Source: Prochloron sp965198675
Lineage (GTDB): Bacteria > Cyanobacteriota > Cyanobacteriia > Cyanobacteriales > Prochloraceae
DNA: 64,000 nucleotides
NCBI GenBank assembly: GCA_965198675.1
Contig: OZ240666.1
Location: 2,914,001 to 2,978,000, forward strand
Direction of reading: 5' to 3'
The notes under the pieces were generated by a model, which ran no database searches, was not told where the DNA came from, and saw only the letters and a program-made list of their open reading frames with translations. Position numbers and translations under genes: made by a program. Shown here piece by piece: positions 1-6,617 of the stretch. The first letter of the stretch is position 1. Every line of letters begins with the position of its first letter.

Positions 1-919
1 CCACATAATAGCGGGTTTCGGTTTCCAAGTGCTCCTGTCCTCCTTTTTTGAATCGTCGTTCGCTTTCGACACGGATGAAAGTCCGTAATCCTGGCCAAGG
101 TTTGATGCCATCAAGCTGAGTACAGAGACTCACGATTCATTTTTCCAGACGGCCATGACGCAATACTAATCTCAATGTGAGTCTGTTGTGACACAAACTG
201 GGCTTGAACCCCTTTGAACAGATTTCCTTGATTTCCTTTGAGGTAGCCTAAGTAATGGTTACCGCTGCCAACGATGAGTTGACAAGTTTTTTTTGGGTAC
301 TAATAGCGTCAAAAGCAAAGACGACTCCCTTAAGAGCTAACTGCTTAATAAACTCCGGCACAGCTTTGATTTCGTTAGTCTTTAAGTCTACCTGATAAGG
401 TTCCAGCACCATACCCCGCTCCACCAGATAAGCACTCACAAGCATAATCCCAGGGTGAGGCTCAGACTCTGGATTGTCCGTTTCTAGTTGGTATGAGCCT
501 CGTAAAACTTTTCCATCCACCGCTAGGGTCTCTCCAGCTAATGGCTGAATATCAAAAAAGCGAGCCAGAGCAGCAGAATATTGTTGATAGTCCAGCGCCA
601 GCAAAACACGACGGATAGTGCTGTAGGAAGGTAGACGGTTTTTGGAAGGATTGAATAGCTCAAGCAGCTCTAATTGGTAGCTTTTGATCCAATCACCGAT
701 AGCGAGAAACCCTCGATTGCCTGCTGCAATAGCCAGAGTAAATAGGGCTAGACACAGGGCCAGGTGGTGCCGCTTGCCAGAAGCCTTGCGCACATCGGGC
801 ATATCTGCAAAAGCTTCTAATATCTCAATACGCGCTGGCTCTGTTTGGTCTGGTTTAGGGGTAGGGGTGTTCAGGCAATCCGCTGGCAGGCTTTTGGGGC
901 ATAAGCACATGGGCAGCAA
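1..919 (-). pseudogene. ISAs1-family transposase, decayed
   Basis: The longest open part (248-919) encodes the N-terminal ~220 residues of an ISAs1/H-repeat-associated transposase: the leader with FADMPDVRK and KRHHL, then the LAVDGKVLRGS block and the FAFDAISTQKK block. At the run of A near 288 the frame shifts. Reading on in the next frame gives LIVGSGNHYLGYLKGNQGNL, typical of the family. A second frameshift and an in-frame TGA follow near 140-170 before DGIKPWPGLRTF resumes. The gene runs off the left edge of the window. At least two frameshifts and one stop make it non-functional. It is read against the two-gene unit at 1185. Confidence 0.85.
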
Positions 920-1184
920 TCAAAATATAAGTCAACCAGAAACTATAGCAGTTTCTAGCTCTCTTGAGAATGAAATAGCCCTGCCCACCATTCTGAGGGA
1001 TGATTATAACAAAAATTTACATAGTAAGTATTGACATTGGGTTATTTCTATCCTATCCTAGAATATAGCACGATCAGAAGCTTCGATGCAACCTAAGGTA
1101 TTACTATGAGTGGCGCTGCGCGATCGCAGGCGATCCCACAGCCAGTCAGTTAATTGTTGTAGAATACTACATAAAGGAACGATT

Positions 1185-2075
1185 ATGACTCAAAAAAACA
1201 AATCAAGGAATGATAAGCGAACAACCAGAGATCTCAGCAGAGGATGTCTAGGTATTACGGATCCCACGCAGCTTTTAGGGGCGAAAATCAAAGATTACAG
1301 TATAGGCCAATCTTACTATGTCAAATCGGAGGATCAAGATAAGATAGAATCAATAAAAGATGAACTTTATAGTGAATTAAGGAAAAGGATTAACGACGAT
1401 AAATATCTTGGAACTCACGCAAAGTGTAAAACTATCCAATATAGAGATAATTGGGTTCCCCTAAAAAAATATAGAAGAGTATTAGAAATAGAACAAACAA
1501 CATACCACTCTCTTATCATAACTACCTTAGGGAGATTCTTAGTAAATGGAAACAACTTCTATTTTGCTATTGACTCTTATATTTTAGGGAGATTGAATTG
1601 CGGAGCTGTCTTTATCCATGTACTTATAGTATTATTTTTTATTTGGCTACTATTTTCATTTTTAGGATTCATGGGACTAGGACAAATATTGTGGTCTCTA
1701 TTATTATTTGTTGTATTTTGGATTTACCTAAAGTTATTTTGGTCTAAATTTATTTTTACATTTATACACTATAGAAATTTTAAGAAGGCATTAACACTCA
1801 ACTTGAACTTGTTTGAAAAAGAAAATATTTTTGATATAGATGACTGTCATAGGTTCTTGATGAGTTTAGCTCCGCTATTTTTTGATGCTATGATAGAAAC
1901 TTTTAAGAAACATGGACTAGAGATTGCGGAAAATTTAGAAAAGGAGAAAGAAGCTATTGTTAACATTCATAATAACATCAACAACAGTACTAACGTTTTA
2001 GATACTGGTGGTGGTAATGTCGTGAGTTCCACTATAGGTGGCATTGCAGACAAATTGAAGACTGTCTTTAAGTAA
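1185..2075 (+). CDS. Two-TM protein of unknown function with C-terminal Gly/Ile-rich motif
   Basis: I do not recognise the family. The start at 1185 is preferred over an in-frame ATG at 1110 because AAAGGAAC lies 7-8 bases upstream and the extra N-terminus is repeat-like. The 296-residue product has a charged N-terminal half (about residues 1-140). A long hydrophobic stretch follows (about 145-200), consistent with two closely spaced membrane helices, then a soluble C-terminal part. The last ~35 residues hold an Asn-rich linker followed by GGGNVVSSTIGGI. The next gene begins 18 bp downstream and carries a matching motif at its N-terminus, so the two probably form an operon and interact. AT content is higher than in the neighbouring recF, which fits an accessory origin. 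Function unknown. Confidence 0.75.
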   Translation: MTQKNKSRNDKRTTRDLSRGCLGITDPTQLLGAKIKDYSIGQSYYVKSEDQDKIESIKDELYSELRKRINDDKYLGTHAKCKTIQYRDNWVPLKKYRRVLEIEQTTYHSLIITTLGRFLVNGNNFYFAIDSYILGRLNCGAVFIHVLIVLFFIWLLFSFLGFMGLGQILWSLLLFVVFWIYLKLFWSKFIFTFIHYRNFKKALTLNLNLFEKENIFDIDDCHRFLMSLAPLFFDAMIETFKKHGLEIAENLEKEKEAIVNIHNNINNSTNVLDTGGGNVVSSTIGGIADKLKTVFK

Positions 2076-2092
2076 TTTTCACGAATAACGAC

Positions 2093-2488
2093 ATGAATAA
2101 AAACGTAAACAAAAGCAGAAACACATTGAAAGGTAATGGTTCGATTATAGGAAATGCCATAGGATCTATCGGAAGTGAGATTAGAATCAAATACAGTCCA
2201 TCCCAATATAACCTAGACGAGGATTTTCACAAACTGCTCACTCAACTTCAGGAAGTGATTGAGTCAGAACCTAACCTCTCTGAGGAAAACAAAACTGAAG
2301 CATTGGAGCAAATTACAATTATGGCAGAAGCTGGAAGTAATTCGGGTGACGGTACACTAAAAAAAGCAGCGAGAACCGCAATGAAGATACTGAAAGGAAC
2401 TGCTGCTAGTTTACCTGCTGCCGCCAAGTTAGTCGAAGAGTCTAATAAACTGCTACCAGCGATTGGGAATTTGTTGAGGTTAGGATAA
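2093..2488 (+). CDS. Small protein with N-terminal Gly/Ile motif and helical module
   Basis: This 131-residue protein starts with a low-complexity segment (about residues 10-32, GNGSIIGNAIGSIG) and continues as a predicted all-helical, acidic-to-basic module with EPNLSEENKTEALEQI and KILKGTAASLPAAAKLVEE. From memory, this helical module recurs at the end of various cyanobacterial accessory proteins, but I cannot name a Pfam family. No signal peptide or membrane helix is seen. It is the second gene of a two-gene unit. Its N-terminal motif aligns with the C-terminal motif of the upstream product (G-x-G-N/S-V/I-V/I-x-x-x-I-G-x-I). This suggests the two proteins recognise each other through that motif, which is inference. 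Confidence 0.7.
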   Translation: MNKNVNKSRNTLKGNGSIIGNAIGSIGSEIRIKYSPSQYNLDEDFHKLLTQLQEVIESEPNLSEENKTEALEQITIMAEAGSNSGDGTLKKAARTAMKILKGTAASLPAAAKLVEESNKLLPAIGNLLRLG

Positions 2489-2540
2489 AAAGGATAATTA
2501 CCACCATTGGGTTTTATAGGAAAGGGAAAAGTATCCCCAC

Positions 2541-2564
2541 GCCTCTATTTACTTGTAAAGAGGC
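2541..2564. terminator. Hairpin between convergent genes
   Basis: GCCTCT and TTTAC pair with GTAAA and AGAGGC around a TT loop, with one bulged A. It lies after the two-gene unit and beyond the end of convergent recF, next to a HIP1 site (GCGATCGC at 2564). It has no strong U-tract, so it may be only a weak or bidirectional terminator. Confidence 0.4.
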
Positions 2565-2591
2565 GATCGCCATTATAGCAGCAGATCCAGT

Positions 2592-2634
2592 GGTAACTGG
2601 TCACTGGTTACTGATAACTGGTTACTGGTTTAAT
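2592..2634. repeat. Short heptamer repeat array (GTAACTG/GTCACTG type)
   Basis: Five to six imperfect 7-bp units of the GGTAACT/GGTCACT/GGTTACT type. The array overlaps the 3' end of recF (minus strand) and supplies its last codons (VTSYQ) and stop. It belongs to the short tandemly repeated repetitive (STRR) class known in filamentous cyanobacteria. Other arrays in this window lie at 22.5, 24.5, 26.0, 52.9, 54.7 and 57.4 kb. Confidence 0.8.
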
Positions 2635-3753
2635 CTTTCCCCCCTCAATAGAAATAATTTGGGAATTGGACAACCACTGGGAGTCGAAAGAATGCAAATG
2701 AGTAGTAGTAATCAAAGTCTGAAAGCGATCGCCGATAGTATCCAAAAGTTGCTGCTGACGGTGGGGATCTAATTCTGCCAAAACATCGTCTAACAGGAGT
2801 AAAGGGGGTTCTCCCACCACTTCTTCAATTAAATTTAACTCCGCTAATTTTAATGCTAGCACGAGAGTGCGCTGCTGCCCCTGGGAACCATAAGACCGAG
2901 CTGGGGTATCATTAATAGTTAATTCTACTTCATCCCGATGAGGACCCACTACCGTTCTCCCCTGATGAACTTCTGCTATCCGACGATCCTCTATTTTCCC
3001 TAAAAAAGCTTGCTGCACATGAGCTGGATCATCTTCGCACCAAACCACATTGGGAGCATATTTAATCCCCAATACTTCCGTTTTGCCACTAATACCACTG
3101 TGCCATACCCTACCGAGAGGAGCCAGTCGGGCTACCACCCTTGCTCTTCTCCTAGTCACCCTAGAACCAGTGGTGGCTAATTGCTCATCCCACAGCTTCA
3201 GTTGTGCCATTTCACTGTCACCAATCTCTGTGGGGGACTCAGACTGGCGTATTTTCTTTAACAAAGCATTCCGCTGGCGCAAAACTTGGGAATATTGATG
3301 TAAAATATGGGCATAGATGGGTTCTAATTGTATTACCAGAGCATCTAGCCAATGGCGACGACATTCTGGAGCACCTCGCACTAATTCTAAATCTAAACTG
3401 GAGAATTGAACCGTATTCAGCGCTCCGAGAAAGTCCAGGTGACGACGTAAAGATTCCCCGTTTAAAGTAACTGTGCGCCTTCCTTTTCTTCTGAAGGTTA
3501 AAGCTAACTCTACTTTACTATAAGCACGGTTTATCTTAGCAATAACTTGACCTGTATTTTCCCCTTCCAAAACTAATTCCCTATCTCGGTTTGCTCGATG
3601 ACTTTTTAAGGTAGACAGCAACTCCACTGCTTCCAAGAGGTTGGACTTCCCCTGAGCATTATTCCCCACCAAAATCGTCTTTTGAGTCTCAAAATCTACC
3701 CAAGTATCCCGGTAGTTACGAAATGAACGCAGCTGTAAGTTTTCCAAGTACAT
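2608..3753 (-). CDS. recF: DNA replication/repair protein RecF
   Basis: RecF is an SMC-like ABC ATPase that loads RecA at gapped DNA with RecO and RecR. The 381-residue product begins MYLENLQLRSFRNY, typical of RecF. It has a Walker A at residues 30-37 (GNNAQGKS), the YGSQGQQRT signature region and a Walker B (LLLLDDVLAEL, about 318-328) with the catalytic acid next to it. Length is normal for the family. The last residues (KPVTSYQ) and the stop codon are encoded by a heptamer repeat array, so the native C-terminus has been replaced or extended by repeat DNA. That tail lies beyond all ATPase motifs, so function is probably intact. No co-directional partner is adjacent. Confidence 0.97.
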   Translation of the reverse strand: MYLENLQLRSFRNYRDTWVDFETQKTILVGNNAQGKSNLLEAVELLSTLKSHRANRDRELVLEGENTGQVIAKINRAYSKVELALTFRRKGRRTVTLNGESLRRHLDFLGALNTVQFSSLDLELVRGAPECRRHWLDALVIQLEPIYAHILHQYSQVLRQRNALLKKIRQSESPTEIGDSEMAQLKLWDEQLATTGSRVTRRRARVVARLAPLGRVWHSGISGKTEVLGIKYAPNVVWCEDDPAHVQQAFLGKIEDRRIAEVHQGRTVVGPHRDEVELTINDTPARSYGSQGQQRTLVLALKLAELNLIEEVVGEPPLLLLDDVLAELDPHRQQQLLDTIGDRFQTLITTTHLHSFDSQWLSNSQIISIEGGKIKPVTSYQ

Positions 3754-3783
3754 CTGAGAGGTTTTTTAGAATAATTTAGGGGG

Positions 3784-4083
3784 TTACGTAGGGGCGCACC
3801 GAATTTTATTTGGATTTCGACACGGAGATATAGTATAGCACAAACCTGGCGTTGGTAAGCGGAGTAAGTCCTGGTGAGCCAAATTACCTAAGACAATATC
3901 ATCCCCGTTCCCCAGAATAGCATCCACAGAAGCAATAACTCGGTCCGTCCAAGTTTCCGAGTTAGCAACAGTCCACTCTACTAGAATACTCTTCCCTGCT
4001 TCTGCTGTGTTTGGAGGTGTCCTCAACTCTATATCGGTGACACTCCCTACTCCTACATTATCTCCTTCTCCATTTAATTCCAA
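3784..4083 (-). pseudogene. Fragment of a CARDB-domain protein
   Basis: An isolated 99-residue reading frame contains PPNTAEAGKSILVEWTVAN, TWTDRVIASVDAILGNGDD and IVLGNLAHQ. This pattern is typical of one CARDB-like beta-sandwich repeat in large secreted cyanobacterial proteins. No signal peptide or further repeats flank it, and the tail (CRNPNKIRCAPT) is repeat-derived. It is best read as a relic of a much larger gene destroyed by the rearrangements at 3.8-5.9 kb. Confidence 0.6.
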
Positions 4084-4346
4084 GACTTGGCAATAGATGA
4101 TGCGATGTTAGGACTGCTAGGGTTCACAATCACCTCTCTTGTTTTTGGCACTACAACTAAATCCATATCTGACCTCGGGATGGCTCCTAATAGAGCCTGA
4201 TCTCCCATCACTAGTGCACCAGAAAAACCAACTCTATTTTTATAGCGCAGTTCAATTGGACCAACGTAGGGTACAAGTTTTTGGCTTTCATCTGCTAATG
4301 TAACCTCTCTAAATAGAGTAACACACTCAGGGACAAGTGGCAAGGT
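4074..4346 (-). pseudogene. C-terminal fragment of a clan AA aspartyl protease-like protein
   Basis: The last ~90 codons of a long minus-strand reading frame encode VPYVGPIELRYKNRVGFSG, ALVMGDQALLGAIP, DMDLVVVP and NPSSPNIASSIAK. These match the C-terminal half of the small retropepsin-like aspartyl proteases common in cyanobacteria. The N-terminal half with the catalytic DTGA is missing. In its place the frame continues into tnpB sequence, so the apparent 326-residue ORF is an accidental fusion of two relics. Confidence 0.65.
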
Positions 4347-4383
4347 CTCGCGCCTTGATAATTGAATAACCCTTTTTTGACAC

Positions 4384-4416
4384 TCCCCGCGCGGCATCAT
4401 CAATGCCGCGCGGGGA
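4384..4416. repeat. Perfect palindrome, 14-bp stem
   Basis: TCCCCGCGCGGCAT and ATGCCGCGCGGGGA pair perfectly around a 5-base loop (CATCA). It lies at the decayed 3' end of tnpB copy 1, six bases from a 27-bp double-hairpin repeat. It probably arrived as a mobile palindromic repeat. Confidence 0.8.
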
Positions 4417-4421
4417 TTCTT

Positions 4422-4448
4422 GGGACGCCTTTGGCGGCACCTTCGGTG
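4422..4448. repeat. 27-bp double-hairpin small dispersed repeat (type A)
   Basis: GGGACGCCTTTGGCGG followed by CACCTTCGGTG forms two adjacent 4-bp stems with 3-base loops. Other copies are at 5527-5553 and 31206-31232. It resembles in size and behaviour the small dispersed repeats described in Nostoc. Confidence 0.8.
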
Positions 4449-4740
4449 ACAATGACCGGATTTAACTGCGCAGGATTGCTCCAACGCAGCCAGTGAACCA
4501 ATCTCTCCAAGCGTATGACTTCCGGCGGGGCACGCCGTAGTTAGTCCTTTGATTAGGATGTTCCGTGCAGCATTCACATCTCTATCAGCCACATATTTGC
4601 AATGTGGACAAACATGAGTTCTTGTTGATAGAGACTTTTTAACAGTTTTACCGCAATTAGAACAATTTTGGCTAGTATAATGAGGAGCAACAGCAACCGT
4701 TACCCTTCCATATTTCCTGCCGAAATATTCTATTGCGAAG

Positions 4741-4784
4741 CAAAGCGCAAGCAAAGCGCAAGCAACCGCCCTTGGCGTCCCGCT
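4741..4784. repeat. Small dispersed repeat (type B) inside tnpB copy 1
   Basis: GCAACCGCCCTTGGCGTCCC preceded by tandem GCAAGCAAAGC units. It is read in frame within tnpB copy 1, where it adds about 20 residues (SGTPRAVACALLALC) between the conserved W and EYFGRKYG. Related copies are at 26072-26132 and 31976-32003. It shares the GGGACGCC-loop-GGCGG hairpin with type A. Confidence 0.75.
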
Positions 4785-5010
4785 CTTAGCGTCCCATTTA
4801 CGAAATTCGTACCATCCTGCATCGCTTATCGACTTAGCAAGTTTCCGATTTTTAATCAGCCCTTTAGTATTTAAATCTTCGTAAGCAACCAAATCATTAG
4901 ATTGGATAACGCAATATGCAGCTCGCTTGCAGTATTCTTTACGCTGCCTACTTACTTTTAAATGTTTCCGGGCGTATCGGCTTCTCGCTTTGTGATAATT
5001 GTTGGACTGT

Positions 5011-5051
5011 ACCCACCCCCCAACCCCCCTCCCAGGAGGGGGGTTGGGGTT
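5011..5051. repeat. G-rich palindromic repeat in tnpB copy 1
   Basis: ACCCACCCCCCAACCCCCC, then TCCCAGGA at the centre, then the complementary G-runs. On the tnpB strand it is read as PNPPPGRGVGGWV. The G-runs could form a hairpin or G-quadruplex. Relatives lie at 30730, 31522, 40646 (remnant), 41001 and 63714, nearly all inside tnpB genes. Confidence 0.8.
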
Positions 5052-5082
5052 CAACTACATCGCCGTTACTATCGGCAATGAA

Positions 5083-5111
5083 GTAGGGGCACGGCAATGC
5101 CGTGCCCCTAC
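5083..5111. repeat. GTAGGGGCACGGCA palindrome
   Basis: GTAGGGGCACGGCA and its inverse TGCCGTGCCCCTAC form a near-perfect 29-bp palindrome. A second, slightly degenerate copy is at 24649-24677. It sits inside the decayed RuvC region of tnpB copy 1. Confidence 0.75.
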
Positions 5112-5274
5112 GCCCTAAATGTCGTGATAGGTAGACTATAGCCGGGTTTTCCCCCACGCAGTACCGGACGTACACTGTTCAAAGCATCCGGCTCCTGGTG
5201 TGTCATCTATTTACTGGCGCGTTTACTCCTTATTACTTATGTCGGTTTTCAGGTCTCATTCGATTGGGCTTTGA

Positions 5275-5471
5275 GTCCGTAGGATGCTAAGAAGTCGTAG
5301 GATGCGTTACTAGCCGTAAGTAGTAGCAACAATACAAACTTTGTTGGCGTAACGCATCGTACGTAGCAGCTGCCTTGTTTTCATCAGTAAATTGAATATG
5401 CGTAGGATGCGTTAGCTGTCGTTAGTAGCAGCTGCCTTGGCAGAATCCGTCAGCGTAACGCATCCTACGGG
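5275..5471. repeat. Array of GTAGGATGCGTTA repeats
   Basis: Inverted and direct copies of CGTAGGATGCGTTA/TAACGCATCCTACG, interspersed with GTAGCAGCTGCC. It replaces the middle of tnpB copy 1. The same family lies at the 3' ends of tnpB copies at 30.8 and 39.9 kb and forms bounded elements at 32.3, 41.3 and 63.5 kb. Confidence 0.75.
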
Positions 5472-5526
5472 TCTAGCAGTTTCCAGCCACTGATTTTATA
5501 CTCAACCGAACGGTTATGTTTCTTAA

Positions 5527-5553
5527 CACCGAAGGTGCCGCCGAAAGCGTCCC
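5527..5553. repeat. 27-bp double-hairpin repeat (type A) in tnpB N-terminus
   Basis: The reverse complement reads GGGACGCTTTCGGCGGCACC and so on, one loop variant away from the 4422 copy. It is in frame and adds RDAFGGTFGV after the KKGFP motif of TnpB. Confidence 0.8.
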
Positions 5554-5930
5554 TAGGGAAACCTTTCTTCCCTGGAACCTTCTTTTTGCAATTATCAAAA
5601 AATCTGGCAATCGCAGACCAACATCTTTCGACTGAAGCTTGACAAGCATGAGAATTTAAAGCATTGACAAAGGCAAATTCTTGGCGAAGCTGGGTATTAT
5701 AACGATAAAGTTCAACTCTGCTAGTACCCATATTGTCCATCCAATAACGAAGGCATTTGTTGCGGACGAATTGAGCTGTTCTAATTGCTTCGTCTATTGC
5801 CTGATATTGGGCTGTTTTACCTTTTGCTTTAAACTCTAAAGTAATCATAGTGGTAGCTTGTTGCCCTGCTATATTTATAATGGCTTATTCAGTATTAAAT
5901 GTCAACCCCAATTAATATTTTTTTTAGTCA

Positions 5931-5948
5931 CGGCGGCTAAAGCCGCCG
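5931..5948. repeat. CGGCGGCT hairpin
   Basis: CGGCGGCT-AA-AGCCGCCG, an 8-bp perfect stem, in the gap between tnpB copy 1 and the DUF4079 gene. The rest of 5849-6134 shows nothing recognisable. Confidence 0.5.
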
Positions 5949-6134
5949 CATCGCCTTACCCCCGCATAAATGACGCTTGCTCTGCGGCTGCCCGTATAGT
6001 ATTCGTCAAGTACAGTTGATACAAAACAAGAATGGAGATACAGTATAGCAGAAAAATTCTTTTCCTAGAAGTCTATTCATCAAAAGTGGTGGAAACTGTT
6101 ACAATAATTTACAACGTTAAGAAAGGTAAAGTAG

Positions 6135-6617
6135 ATGGGCAGTAATTTGAGTGAACTATTAGAGCCTATTGCCGCTTGGTTTCGCACCTTAGGCACCCCG
6201 GAACCCCTGGTACACTGGGGACATCCAGCAATGATGGCTATTGTCATCTTCGTGATGGGCAGTTTTGTCGCCTGGGCGGGATGGCGCGGTAGACTAAAAG
6301 AAGATGATGAGGCAGCATTAGAAAGTAAGGCCAAACATAGCCAGGTTGCTCCTTTAATGTTATTCTTCCTGGCAGCAGGCTATACGGGAGGGATTTTATC
6401 CCTGGTTATGTAGCATGAACCCCTGCTGGAAAGTCCCCATTTCTGGACTGGTTCTGTCGTTTTAACTTTGTTGGCCATTAATGCTACTATTTCCCTGACT
6501 GGTTTTGGGGGCAATAAAGCCAGGTTGCGTACAGTTCATGCTTATTTGGGAACTATAGCACTTGGTCTCTTATTTCTCCACGCTGCCTTCGGTTTGCAAC
6601 TCGGTCGATCGATCTAA
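6135..6617 (+). pseudogene. DUF4079 membrane protein gene with in-frame TAG
   Basis: The first 92 codons (MGSNLSELLEPIAAW, WGHPAMMAIVIFVMG, LMLFFLAAGYTGGILSLVM) and the codons after the TAG at 6411-6413 (HEPLLESPHFWTGSVVLTLL, LRTVHAYLGTIALG) are in the same frame. Together they form a complete ~160-residue DUF4079-type four-helix membrane protein of cyanobacteria. A CAG-to-TAG change would explain the stop; the ancestral codon is inferred. The final TAA shares a base with the ATG of comEC, so the two genes look translationally coupled. Premature termination could lower comEC expression. A sequencing error is possible. Confidence 0.8.

Larger units (their letters stand above)
4378..5848 (-). 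pseudogene. tnpB: IS200/IS605-type tnpB, heavily interrupted (copy 1)
   Basis: The N-terminal part (5465-5848) has the TnpB start (TLEFKAKGKTAQYQAIDEA, FVRNKCLRYW) up to YKISGWKL. Fragments of the RuvC-I area (YFIADSNGDVVEP) are readable near 5055-5100. The C-terminal part (about 4450-5010) has the SNDLVAYEDL glutamate motif, a CSNCG...CPHC zinc ribbon and DRDVNAARN. Between and inside these lie at least six small repeats: two copies of a 27-bp double hairpin, a 14-bp-stem palindrome, a CGCCCTTGGCGTCCC element, a G-rich palindrome, a GTAGGGGCACGGCA palindrome and a GTAGGATGCG array. The middle third of the protein is lost. It cannot encode an active nuclease. Confidence 0.85.

Noticed and set aside
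1110..1184. Earlier start for the two-TM protein
   Set aside because: The segment is repeat-like around a GCGATCGC site and lacks a ribosome site; 1185 has one.
4074..5054. A 326-codon open frame that looks like one gene
   Set aside because: It is an accidental fusion of the tnpB copy 1 C-terminus, repeats and an aspartyl-protease fragment.
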